The position numbers and the translations under genes are program-made. The notes under the pieces are model-generated. The model saw nothing but the letters and a program-made list of their open reading frames with translations. It did not search any database and had not been told where the DNA came from. A stretch of DNA of 64,000 nt from Reticulascus tulasneorum (lineage: Eukaryota; Ascomycota; Sordariomycetes; Glomerellales; Reticulascaceae). Position 1 is the first letter of the stretch, and each line of letters begins with the position of its first letter. Of the stretch, positions 42,270-53,088 are shown one piece after another. Where the stretch lies: NCBI GenBank assembly GCA_001557505.1, contig LSAX01000006.1, positions 558,001 to 622,000 on the forward strand. The letters are read 5' to 3'.

Positions 42270-43615
42270 CTATGCTGGTGGCAGAAACGACGCGAACAAC
42301 GCTCCTTGGATGCCCGCATACATGACGATGAATAAGACGACGTTGCGTCCCCAAACTTGCCTCCTCTTATCAGCGAGACATGAGGCAACCCACCAGTACC
42401 ATACCGGATATCCGGACGACAGTCGCGTGACGATTTGCACATGATGATTGGTCAACGTCAACACGGCGAGAGAGAGTTGGCTGGCTGCCATGGACCAAAC
42501 CAACACACTGGCTCTGCGATCAATCGATTGAGTCGTACCTAGGGCCAATGGACTTCGGAGTGTGTCTATTCCCGACTTGAACAGTACGGTAAGCATAGGC
42601 GCTGCTAGCAAGAATAGCGGAACATTCGAGACTGTCCAGTAAGCGAAGAATCCATTACCCTTCCTACTCCACGTCAGCGAGCCCTACGCCTTACTGGGTG
42701 GACATTGACAAACCAATAATGCTTCTGCACGAAAGTATAGATGCTAGGCAGGGTGTTCGTACACCATGACCTCACCTCGGGTGTCTCGGGTGTCACGGAG
42801 CAGTAGCGCCCGTAGGCAATTGCTTGTGGGATGACGGAGCCCGCGGCTACTAGACCCCCACCCAAGCCTGCAGAAGCTAGAGCAAAGATCTTGGCCAGGC
42901 GTGGGTTGCTGACCAGGCTCCGTAGAAGGAGCGCACACTCTACCGCAAATGGCACGCCGTTGAGAATCCCATTGCTTCGAAACGCGGTGGCAAGCCCAAA
43001 GATCGCACCGGCGGCAACGAGATTAGCATTCCACTTCGCAGACCCGACGGGGTCAGAGGTGGCCTTCGCGAGGAGGTAATAGCCTGCAAACGAGAGAAAT
43101 GCAAAAGAACTTTCGGCGTACGGGGCAGAGAGGAAGAGGCCGGCCGGGGATAAGACGTGGAGCAAAGATGCCAAAAAGGCAATTTTGACATCTTTCCATA
43201 TCGTCAGAGTCAGCTGATAGAGCACCAAGACCGCTAGCAGGTGAGAAAAGTGAGCGACGCCGATGCCGATTAGTGACTGCAACGCTCCATCGCTTGGGAG
43301 ACCAATCCAGTCGGCGACGTTGCCCAATGCTGACACCACGGTGGGAAACCCGCCACCAAAGGCCCATTCCTGTTCGAAGCGGTAGCCTCTCCGAGAAATC
43401 TGGGTGAAGTAGATCGCATCCCATCTCGTCAGCCTTGTGACCAAGGCCGGTGGTGGGGTGGACCCATTGCCGCGGATCGCGAAGGAGAGCTCGGTGGAGG
43501 TGTCATAGGACGGCCCAATGGTACTGCCTACCGCGATGGCGAGGAGGAATGCCTTCCACGCTACGAAGGCTGCTAGCAAAGTTTGCCGAGGCTGGGTGAC
43601 ATAGCGCGTGAGCAT
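42270..43615 (-). CDS. GPI18: GPI mannosyltransferase 2 (PIG-V/GPI18 family)
   Basis: An endoplasmic-reticulum membrane enzyme that adds the second mannose to the GPI-anchor precursor. Exons on the complement are 43615-42714 and 42663-42270, giving 431 residues, normal for fungi. The N terminus has a short cytosolic lead and a first membrane helix. The luminal loop holds the family motif LTRWDAIYFTQISRRGYRFEQEWAF, with the essential WD pair. LSPAGLFLSAPYAESSFAFLSF and the next FRSNGILNG block are equally characteristic. The splice restores QKHYWKGNGFFAYWTVSN. About eight hydrophobic segments follow. It is an essential housekeeping gene and the best single-copy marker of the window. The upstream region has no further gene for 3.5 kb. 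Confidence 0.93.
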
Positions 43616-45100
43616 CGCTGGCTTTGGAATGCCACGAGGTGGACGGCAGAAAAGAAAACGCCGGCTACGAAGCTTGCAGTCGGGGTTTGTGTTGACAAAT
43701 GTCGCCGCGTCGGAACTTTGATCAGGGCGAGACGGACTTTGGCAGGGAGTCAGTCGTCAGGTCCACGTCGCTGGGACCGGGAAGTACCGGGAAGAATTCG
43801 AGCGATATCTGACCGAGTCGGACGAACAAGTCAGCATGCTTGCGTGCGTTGGAGCCTCATCGCGTCCTTGTGGATGAGAGTGAGTGAAGAAAAAAAGCCG
43901 CATGTGCGGATGACAGGGCCACCCCAGGCGGATTTGGCATAGCGAGAATCTCGCTTAGGTGTTTTACACTGAGATTCATGGATTCGTCCCCTGGGGAACT
44001 CGACTCAGCCTCTAAAACTTAGGGGCTTACAGTTACCTTGCTGGGACCAACTACCCCATTTAGCTCACTGCAGGCTGCGACACGTGGTGACCCTTGAAAA
44101 ACTTCATCGCCGATTTGTCGGCCCCCCCTAGGGCGATAACTATTTTAATGCTATTTGGTGGATAGACTCCATTTTAGGCACGAGAAACAGAGGCAGTACT
44201 CCCGTAGAGAATGCGTTCAGCTATCTACATCTTGCTAGAATCCTGCACCGAGGCATCGCATCTAGAACTCGTACTACGTCCTCCGCTAATGCGGGATGTC
44301 GCACATTGGAGGGCCAACACTAACAGGTAATTATGATAGTAGGTAGATGGAGTTCCAGAGGGCAGCAGGTAAGAACTGCGCAGTCCGCCCTCATGGTGGA
44401 GCTGGGCTGCCAATTCCCGCGGACCAGGCCAAGAACCCGGTCGCGGACTGCCTCCTGGATGACACGATATGGATCCTTCGAGTGCAGAAGACTCTCCCGA
44501 CGACGCGCATTCGGGAACATTGCAGGTCCGACAGGCACCCCCACCAGGCGTCGGGTGTTTTAGCTTGGGCTGCGGAGACAATGCTGGCCAGGTTGATCAC
44601 CCGATCCTCCCTCGTAGCTCTCGGATCAACTGGAGATGATGGGATTGGCCCAGTCGTCCGGTTAAGGCCAAGTCAGTTTTATCTATTGCCCGAATAAATA
44701 ATGCAGGTGTGACGAGCCACACACGGCGAGAGGAACATTGCCGCGAGCAAGTTGGGGTGAATACTCGAGTCGGTCAACGAAGCAGCAGCGCAGCGGTCGA
44801 CGACTCATGGTCTGCAGACCCAAGACACATTCAAACTCTTCTCAGCAACAACTAGGCAAAACACGTCCAAGTCTTGCTTCTCGGCGCCTGCGCCTTGCGG
44901 TTCCCACTCTCCAGACTGGGAGGACTCTGCCGCGACACCAATCAACGTCATCCTCCTCGTCCAAGCTACGAACCTTGTTCTGGGATAGCGCAAAACCTTG
45001 GAAGGAGAATCCGACACTACTTGGAAAAGAAGTTTGGTCGCTTGGCGACCTTCTAATCTGTTAATTAGTGTCTACCCGCAATCGCGCTGCCCAGGCCAGG
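43616..45100. other. Gene-poor region, first part
   Basis: About 1.5 kb with overlapping random frames on both strands (44225-44600, 44738-45064) that share no motif and no consistent splice structure. No repeat or RNA gene was recognised. Confidence 0.35.
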
Positions 45101-45135
45101 GCAGCTTGGCCGAGTGGTTCTAACGTCATGCCCGG
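45101..45135 (+). other. tRNA 5'-half-like fragment
   Basis: GCAGCTTGGCCGAGTGGTTC resembles the acceptor-to-D-loop half of a class II (Leu/Ser) tRNA and includes the A-box core TGGCCGAGTGG. No B box, variable arm or 3' acceptor strand follows within 120 bases. It may be a tRNA fragment or a chance match. Confidence 0.3.
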
Positions 45136-47162
45136 GGGAGTGTGAGCACGGCTACACGGCTGGATAAATTGTGTATGACTTCAACCACCAAGTCCACCTT
45201 GGTCGAAGGAGGAAATTTCCAAGGCACAGCAAAAGCACGCGCCGGGTAACCAGCGGATGAATCGGCGTGGTGCTCTTGCTCACCGGCCGGGAAGTTGGAC
45301 TTGACGAGGAACCCTAATAATTCAGCTGACAGAGAGAGAGTGGCCTTGGTGTTCAGTCGCACCGTCGTGTGCCCATCTGCCGTATCTACCTTATCGAGCA
45401 TCGTCACGTAATTAGCAGGAGCGAGCATTTAAACTTCGAGGACGCAGTCATCCCTCTTTTTCTTCTTTTGGGGTTCTTGCATGAGTGTCATCCCAATTGC
45501 ATTCGACTGCCGACTGGGCCGACCTAGTTAGAAAGCGCCCTCATCGAAACACCCAATCACCGGCTTGACACGCGCCTCGCAAGGGAATCCCGCCCCCAAC
45601 CCGAGTGCGAAAGGGCCTCCTCCTCCCGAACCCCCCCCCAGCAGCCCTGTTTAAGCGCCCCCCGGCCAGTTTTGTTACTGGGTGGGAGAGGGTACTGTAC
45701 GTGTTCCAGAGAGTGTGCCCTGGTTTGGTGGATTAGGGCCCGATCTCAAGCGGAACAGGAACCTCCAAAGTCCTTTCTGACATCTGACGCCGGCCTACTT
45801 TGCGTGCACCCGTACCCACTCCCTCCCTCTTTGGGCTTGGCTAGCGCAAGAGTGGCCTGACGACGATAAGTTTACCTTTTCATCTGGGCCTCGGAAAGTT
45901 CGCGTAGGACAGGAAACAAATTAGAGGTTACGGCGGAGTGGGATCCTTTCTACCCTTCTTCCGTCTCTGGTACGTATGAGCAATTGTCCCAGGACTACAT
46001 AGCACTGGACTAAGTAAGCTTATAGTTCTTCATGCCCAAGGGATCCTTTTTCTTTCTGATCAAACCTCTACTCCTCTCGAGTAAATTCCGCATCTTCCAC
46101 TAGGTCCTCCAACTGATCGCTCCCGAGCCAACCTTCGTCCCCACTTCAGCCTGCTTCAAGCCTAAGGTACCTTATCACCCTCCACGCACTGGAAGGAAAT
46201 ACTAGTACCTAAGGTACCGAAGTTACCCCCCTTTCTCCATTTTAAGCGGCAGCCTAGTTGAATTCCCCGGGGAATCCTTCCAGCCCTCCCTTGCTGCAGC
46301 ACCAGCAAGTTCAATAGCATCAGCAGCCTGCACCGGCAGCAGCAAAACTCACCACACACACACCATTGAGGCACGGTGACCCGGCAAAAGAGGGAACTAA
46401 CTAACCTGCCAAACTAAAGTGGCCGTCCGTCTCGCCGTCTCGCCGCATTTTCGTAAAGAGCGGTGGCCTGCTTGTGCTCTTCAGTCGATCAGGACCCCCA
46501 TCTCCCGATCTCCTGACGTTCCTATTCGCATCTTCTCGTCAAACACCCCCCTTTTGGCTTCATACTAGAGGCCGTCCCATCACTCCCCTTCGCTTCCCTA
46601 CCTATTTCGACCGAACGACCGGACAAACCTCCAGCCATTGGGATCGCCGGGAACAAACCATCTATCGTGGTGTGACTGGCCTCCATCCCATTGGTAACCC
46701 CAGTAAGCCTCCTCATCTCACCACACCTCACCTCACCTCAGCTGCCACCCCTAAACCCCGGTCGTCCGCTTCCTTCTCGTCTCCGACAAACCGTGTTTCG
46801 CTGAGGCTTTGGGCCGGGAGCATTGGGCTGATCAGAAATTACATCTAGGACATTCATTTCCTCCTGAAATCCTTCTTCTTTTGCATCTCTTTTAGGGCCC
46901 CTCCCAACTTGGGCATTTTATACTGGGTGGTCGCTGCTGCTCGACCTACAACCGCCTTTTTTATTTTTACCCCTCGTTAGAAAGATCGTGGTAATAATTA
47001 TTGGGAGGAGTGGTGTCGGCCCATCGACATCTCCGATTCCTCAAGACGTCGACTTAATATACCTCGGCGCTGGGAGCTGGAAATTTTAACTGCGCGATCT
47101 ATCTTTGTACATCGAATGCTGGCTGGACATCCTGTCGGTATTTCGATTACCGCCCATTCGCC
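45136..47162. other. Gene-poor region and probable long leader of the next gene
   Basis: About 2 kb. A 100-codon frame on the complement (45428-45126) has no known motif and is doubtful. From 45860 to 47160 the plus strand is rich in C and T, with short tandem CACCT units near 46722-46740. Such pyrimidine-rich DNA is typical of long 5' leaders of fungal regulatory genes, so it may be promoter plus leader of the gene at 47163. Confidence 0.35.
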
Positions 47163-48872
47163 ATGTGGCTCCATTCGGGGGCTAGCCTGCACGGCCACGA
47201 ATATTCGAAGCGACAGCTGCCGAATAACCCTCACATAGCTCCACGACGAATCCTCTTGCGCTCCGCCCTAGGCACCCCGAACACAAATGGCCCTCGGTCC
47301 ATCACACCGGCTTCCGATGTCGAGTTAAGAGCCAGATCAATATCACCCCCAGCCCGGAGGCTGTCCCTTTCCGATCCTTCCGCATCACCGCCTCCAAGGC
47401 CTTGCACCATACAAAGGACCCGGCCAGTCTCCGAATACCTTCCCAGAAAGGAGCAAGTCGTACGGTTCGAGGAACCGCCGGCAGAAGATGAGGAAGAGAA
47501 GGCACCAGCAGTGGTGGAGATCGCCAGCGAGGACGATGCAGCCTTCTCGCTCTCCGAATTGAGCGATCATAGTTCTGGAACTGTGCGAAGGAAGAGAAGG
47601 AGAAGAGCACCAAGACAAAGCACCAATTATCTATTAGCATACCCGCCACCGCGGTTACGAACGAAACAGAGACGGTTAATACAGATACGTCCGAAATTAT
47701 TATTACAGCTACAACAGCTGTCGTCAGACAAAAGGCCGACCCCCGCCATAGATGTCCTACCTTCGGGCCCGCTGGCTGGGACAGTCATCCTCCCGAAGCT
47801 GGCAAGGCGGTTTCCCAGAATATTAGGAATGAAAGGCGAGTTGGGCCTGCACGATTTAATACTAGTCAAGAGCGAGGATTATGACGCGGATGACTGCGAT
47901 GAGAAGGCGGAAAGCCTGGACAAGAGGGAACTGATCGCAGTAATCTCGCCGATCTCTTCTCAAGGCAGAGATTGCCAGCAAATCGAACCCGCTGGCGAGG
48001 CCGAGATTGTCGTTGGGGATGGATCGGTGTGGATTGCCAGCGCGACACCAAATGGCTCTTACGACTTTACACATGTGGATGCGGCGGGCAATACAACCAC
48101 GGCGAGGTGGGTGAGGAGGAGCGTTTCGGCCAGTTCTGAGACCGTGCCGACCAATAAGCCCGACTACAAGTTCACTTTCAGTGTGTTGGATCCATTGTCG
48201 CGAAGGCACCCAATCATGGCGACCCTCACTCCCGCCAGCCTCGAGGTCCTCGACCACTACACAACCGTCTCGCAGTCCTGCGGCCGCTATCCCCCAAGCC
48301 GGCCATTCTGCATGGATCAAGGGGCCATGGGTGAATTGAAAGTATCTGCGGTCAGCCCATCGGCAACGCGAACCACACACCCCGTGGATGAGGCAACCCG
48401 AACTCTGATCACCATCAGCTCCGTATGGGTGTCGTTGCGACACGGCCAAGGCTGGCCCGCCACCTCGAACACACGCCCAGCCAATGCTAGATCAGCTAGC
48501 ACTTCCGAACGAGTACGGTCAGCAACCTACCCAATCGCGACGATACCGACACCAGAGCCAGACCATACTGCCACCATCTGTGTCAGACAAATAGGCAAGC
48601 GGCAGCCAAGCGGTCCTGTGAAGACGACGACGCCCTCGCCGCCGCCTCCAACAGTACCTAGGAGGGCCATGTCTACTGGAGCCGCCTACATGCAGCGACG
48701 ACAGGAGAAGTTGCAGCCGGATTCTCCAGGGTCAACGGCACGTTCAAGTGCAGACGTCGAGGAAGAGAGTGACATTAAGCACGTGGAGATGCCTCTGAAG
48801 AAAGTAGGCATCGTTAGGCGGCTGAGAGACTGGGGCCACCGGCTTACCGCGAAGAAAACGAACATCTCGTAG
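47163..48872 (+). CDS. Conserved-looking fungal protein of unknown function
   Basis: A single exon of 569 residues that I do not recognise. The first 150 residues are proline-, serine- and arginine-rich and probably disordered, with a basic run RRKRRRRAPR near 143-152 that could be a nuclear signal. An acidic stretch precedes it. A folded part is likely at residues 195-370, with GTVILPKLARRFPRI, EAEIVVGDGSVWIA, GSYDFTHVDAAGNTTTARWVRR and YKFTFSVLDPLSRRHPIMATL. This last part has the alternating pattern of a beta-rich domain. The C-terminal 150 residues are again low complexity, ending in a basic KKVGIVRRLRDWGHRLTAKK segment that could be amphipathic. There is no signal peptide or membrane helix. 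Length and codon use support a real gene. Confidence 0.8.
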   Translation: MWLHSGASLHGHEYSKRQLPNNPHIAPRRILLRSALGTPNTNGPRSITPASDVELRARSISPPARRLSLSDPSASPPPRPCTIQRTRPVSEYLPRKEQVVRFEEPPAEDEEEKAPAVVEIASEDDAAFSLSELSDHSSGTVRRKRRRRAPRQSTNYLLAYPPPRLRTKQRRLIQIRPKLLLQLQQLSSDKRPTPAIDVLPSGPLAGTVILPKLARRFPRILGMKGELGLHDLILVKSEDYDADDCDEKAESLDKRELIAVISPISSQGRDCQQIEPAGEAEIVVGDGSVWIASATPNGSYDFTHVDAAGNTTTARWVRRSVSASSETVPTNKPDYKFTFSVLDPLSRRHPIMATLTPASLEVLDHYTTVSQSCGRYPPSRPFCMDQGAMGELKVSAVSPSATRTTHPVDEATRTLITISSVWVSLRHGQGWPATSNTRPANARSASTSERVRSATYPIATIPTPEPDHTATICVRQIGKRQPSGPVKTTTPSPPPPTVPRRAMSTGAAYMQRRQEKLQPDSPGSTARSSADVEEESDIKHVEMPLKKVGIVRRLRDWGHRLTAKKTNIS

Positions 48873-49389
48873 GAGAGACTTCCCCACGGCAGGGGACGAG
48901 AAGGCATGGGAAGGTTATCCCGCCTATTGCTCTCATTGAAGCGGCGGGTCGATGCTCGGCGTCTCAGGCGCGGCTCAGGCTTGCCGCCCGGTATTCCACT
49001 CTCAAATCGGAAGTAGCCCGGGCAACTGGGCAACTCATAAGGGATATGCAAGTAAATTGCATCAGCCCTAGCCATCTCTAGACTCGTAGAAGAGTGTCAA
49101 TGGAGAGGCTAAACAATTAGTACCTATATAGGTATACTCACTCAGACGAAAAGATACCATTTGTACTCAACTTCCTTTGCAACCTACGTGAAAATGAACC
49201 GTGCCTCGAAGATGCCCGATCATGATGTCCTGTATCCTGACTTTAGAATGTCGGTGCCAAGGTCTAATATGGCGTCTGGGCCACTGAGCGTGCTCGTATT
49301 GTTCATTGGAATAACCACGTGAGCTGAAGTGTGCCAAGCAATCACTCTGACGACATCGTGACTGATCATTTTGATGCCGTTTGGTTATG
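48873..49389. other. Intergenic region
   Basis: About 520 bases between the unknown gene and the TPR relic. No gene recognised. Confidence 0.4.
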
Positions 49390-50640
49390 TCACCAAAGCA
49401 TCCAAAGGCACAGCTTGGAGAACTCGGCTTCTTCGAACGGCGCATCCTTGAGTCCCGGCGCATCCTTGAGTCCCGGCTTCAATCCTGCACGTAGCCCCAA
49501 CGCCCTCTCCCTGCAACTCGCGCTCTCCGCCGCCAAGCTCTTTGTTCCGTAGAGCTCGGAGAGTTTATACAAAGCCCTGGCCCGCTGGCCCTCTCCCTCG
49601 ACAAAAGTCTCAGATATGGAGACCAGCTCCTCCAAGAGCTGGCTGATTTCACGAATCCACGTCAGTAAGGGGTGGCAGCGAGCAATAGATCCGGATTGCG
49701 AAGGGATATTTTGCACTTACATGGCCGGGCCGACGTGTTCGCCGCGGAGAAGCAAGCAAGCCACATCGTAGAGTGAATCGCATGTCTTGAGGCGGTTTCC
49801 CAGCAATTTCCGCCGGAAAGCCAAGGCCTTGGACGCCAATCTTAGCGCATCGTTTACTCTCCCCTGCACGAGTCGGATGCGCGACAGCAGCACCTTGTCC
49901 CTCGAGAATCGCGGGTTGCCCGTGCCGAGGAACGTCTCGTCCGTGAAGTCCTTCAGCTAGGGCCAGCGTTCGAGCATCTCCTCCGCCTCGTTTGGCTTGC
50001 CCATGCGGAGGAGGAGGCTGGCCATCTTGCTGTACGAGTTGCCGATGCGGTCGCTTTTTTCCTTGAGCCGGAGACTGATGGCTTCCTGGTGCGCTGAGAA
50101 CGCGAGGTCGATCTCGACCATATCGGTATAGGCTATGGCGATGTTGTTGAGACTGTAGGCTACCTATGAAAGGTTCAGTCTGGGCCGAGCTGCGCTTTGC
50201 GGATTTCTAAGGCTAGCTGGAATGGTTCGAGAGCACGGGCTGCTTCGTTCAGGTTCGAGTCGATCAAGCCGGCAAGATTGAGGGCGCTGGCATATCTAAA
50301 CGTAGTCTTTTCCTCAAATGTCAATGGCGCTTGCTTAGCCAGGCATTTGGCAATGTTGTACGTTTCTCGTTCGTAATGGTATCTAGAATTCTGAACAAAC
50401 ATCTTGGAGATGGCATTCAGGAATTCGTGAAACTCATCAGCTACATCTCAATACCAGCTCCGCCCATTACTTCTCGCATCGAGTCCACGCAGCAATCTGG
50501 TAGGCCCCATGGCCTTGAATGTTTAGTCTGGGAAACCCCAGGAGAGTATATGGGCGGCAGCATCAAAAGACCTTGCTGGCCGAGGGTCTTCAATTCTCCT
50601 GATCGTTGCGGACAGGACCAGGCGATGAACTGAAATAGGT
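49390..50640 (-). pseudogene. Broken TPR (tetratricopeptide) protein gene
   Basis: The complement reads as a TPR protein in pieces. From about 50420 it gives EFHEFLNAISKMFVQNSRYH, then RYASALNLAGLIDSNLNEAA and FQLALEIRKAQLGPD. A frameshift near 50180 leads to VAYSLNNIAIAYTDM, then FSAHQEAISLRLKEKSDRIG, and an in-frame TAG after EMLERWP (about 49957). It continues LKDFTDETFLGTGNPRFSRD and DALRLASKALAFRRKLLGNR to a GT donor at 49719. After an intron come SQLLEELVSISETFVEGEGQ and the end. The TPR spacing is good. At least one frameshift and one nonsense codon stop a full product. Near the C terminus an 18-base unit is doubled (GLKDAP twice, 49450-49485). It follows the DPP III gene on the same strand. 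Confidence 0.72.
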
Positions 50641-50673
50641 CTCGGTATAGTAAGGAAGGAAATCACTTCTTGT

Positions 50674-53088
50674 TCACACTCCACGCTCTGCCCAGCTTTG
50701 GATGATTCCCTTGACGGTCGGCTCGTACTCCTTGAGGGTGACTGTTTCGCCATCGAGGAACGTATTTGCATGAACAAATACAAGCGGAGGGGGCTTGCTA
50801 ACCAGCACAGTCTTTCGCCACTCGAGATACTCTCCGTCAACCCTGGAGAGCTCTTCGTAGTATGTGCGGCAGCTCTGAACGTCGGCGGTGCAGCGATACA
50901 TGTGGAGGCGCAGTAGCATATTGCCAAGAGCTGGTTTGCCGTGAGTAACAATCTTTGCTCGGTCGACACGAACGGTCAGGCTCCCGACTGTTTTATTATG
51001 AGAAACGGTCATAAAACCGTTACCATCAAGCAGGAGGCATTTGAGTATGGCGAAGTGTGCCTGTTAGCATTAGCTTATATCACTCTGATACTTACACCTG
51101 TATTATCTTACTCGACTATGCGCCTGGCCCCATTTCTGTCAAGTATCAGTCAGTGTGTGAAATATTCTCGCCGTTCGTTTGGTGTGACTCACTCGACTGT
51201 CAACATTGAAGTTGGAGAGTCCACGCAAGCCATCGACACCAAGCTGCTGGTACAGATTGTATGTGACTGAGAAAGTGTCAGCCCCAGTCCATCATTTATG
51301 ACTGACAAATCTCACTGTCATTCGCTGTTATATCTGTGCTTTCAGTGAACCCAAATAGCTTTAGAAGCTCCGCGTCATCCATCAAATATGCACCCACAAG
51401 TTCGGCTCTGCATTCGTCCACGGTGGTAGCCAGATCACCGAACTGGCCGGTCCATGTTTGTCCTGGTCTGTACCAACATGTAATGGGACCTCCAGTCAAA
51501 GGATTGATTGGAGGATTCTTGATGTCAAAGTTATACTTGCCATCTGATTCTTCAACCATCATACGACCTGTCCCATGCCCAAGAAGCTCGTGAAGGACAA
51601 CCCACCAGTAGTATGCTGGAAACTTGTGCCTCTTGAACTGCTCTGTCTCGGATAGGTCAACGAAGGGATATTGCTGAGCTTGGCTTTCTGCAACCATCCT
51701 GTTGGCAATAATGACGTTCTTGAAGCCCGTCTCTTGTCGAATATCATTGTACTGTTTGATGTCAGTCAGGCTACACGTGGTGGCATCATTCTGGAACACA
51801 CATTCGGCAGATTTATTCCTGGGAAAATGATACTGGAGCAATATGCAACGGCTAGGAAGTATGAGCATTGGGTTACCACGAGAATCTTTCGTGGCCTTAC
51901 TGTGGATGCTTGAAAAGTCCGGAGGTTCGAATAGTGACTTTTCAAACGGCCCTTTACCATCATTGTCTGTAGCAACCCAAGGTAGCTGACGGATGAAAGT
52001 TGCTGAGTGGTTGGCCAAGGTGGCTAAAAGTTTCGTCTCATCATCGTCGGCAATTGCCACAAGACCTTCAAACTCTGCTCGAATCCCATGCGGATCTCGG
52101 TAGGGCTCAACAAAGCCAAAAATATTCTCAACCCTTGGAGACGTGTCCTTTACCCACTGACGTAGTGAGTCGCGATAGATGTGCAAGTCACCAGTTCTGA
52201 AACTTTCAATGTATGCCCCAAGGAACTGTTCTTGCAGATCATTTGCAGCATAGTGAGCAGCTTCCGATAGTTCCATGCACATCTTGTCCAGTTCGGCGGA
52301 GTGATCTCCTCGGATGAGGGTCAACGTGCCTTTGCCATCCGGGAGTTGAAATGACTGGGGAATGCCACCAGTTTCAGCAGATGCGACAAGTGCTTCAAAT
52401 CCGGATCCATCATCTCGCTTTCTAATTCTGGTATTCTCGGGGAAGATGGAGTTCTGCTCCAGGACTCTCGAGATGAAAGCAATCTCATCTTCAGTAATGA
52501 TATCACCAGGATAGTAACTACTCTGGGTAGTCTCGCCTGGGTAACCTAGACTGTAAGGAGGTATAGCGTGGATGGATTGCGAAATGTCGCCATACAATGA
52601 TGTAAGTCTAGTGGATCTGCTGGAGAGTCTGTGGAGGATCTTCGAGTCTACACCAGGCACAAATTTCTGATCGCCGGAGCCCTTGAATATTGTTAGACAT
52701 GGGGAAATATAAAATAGCAAGTAGACACACGTAATAATTTCCCAGGTTAGAAAGAAAGGTTGCCGCATAAACGAGAAATCGCTGGATGTCGTCCGAGCGA
52801 ATGTAAGGGTCGGCGAGGCTATCCCAATTTCCGGAGCACTGAGAATGAAGCTCAAGGATGAAGTCAAATATCGACAGCGATTCCGGAGAGACCTGTCGTA
52901 GAACAATTCTAGCTCCACACCAAGCTGCCCTTCGCGTTGGTCAGTCTTTACTCTTTAGCGCCGGCGATGTTGAGCTTCCTATGGACATACCGAGCCATGT
53001 GATGGGCATATCTCTTCTCCTTCAGTGTAAGCTTTTCAAACTGCGCCGAGACACTCAGATTAAAAACCTGAACTTCCTGTACCGCCAT
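50674..53088 (-). CDS. Dipeptidyl-peptidase III (peptidase family M49)
   Basis: A cytosolic zinc exopeptidase that removes dipeptides from the N terminus of oligopeptides. Six exons on the complement: 53088-52991, 52929-52731, 52681-51316, 51266-51193, 51135-51112 and 51060-50674, all in phase, giving 715 residues (usual 680-720). The zinc motif of M49 is HELLGH at residues 463-468, and DECRAELVGAYLMDD supplies the Glu ligand. The fifth exon is only 24 bases (KWGQAHSR) and is needed to keep the conserved core contiguous with AHFAILKCLLL. The end, VFVHANTFLDGETVTLKEYE, then IIQSWAERGV, is typical. The start ATG at 53088 is the first after an in-frame stop; the N terminus is a little shorter than usual, so an upstream exon is possible. 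All catalytic residues are intact. Confidence 0.93.

Noticed and set aside
35634..43615. A secondary-metabolite cluster around the glycosyltransferase
   Set aside because: Neighbouring genes are a HET protein, GPI18 and an SMP-30-like protein. No polyketide synthase, peptide synthetase, terpene cyclase or P450 is present.
45126..45428. 100-codon open frame on the complement
   Set aside because: The peptide has a fairly natural composition, but no motif or neighbouring exon was found and it abuts the tRNA-like fragment. Evidence is too weak for a gene call.
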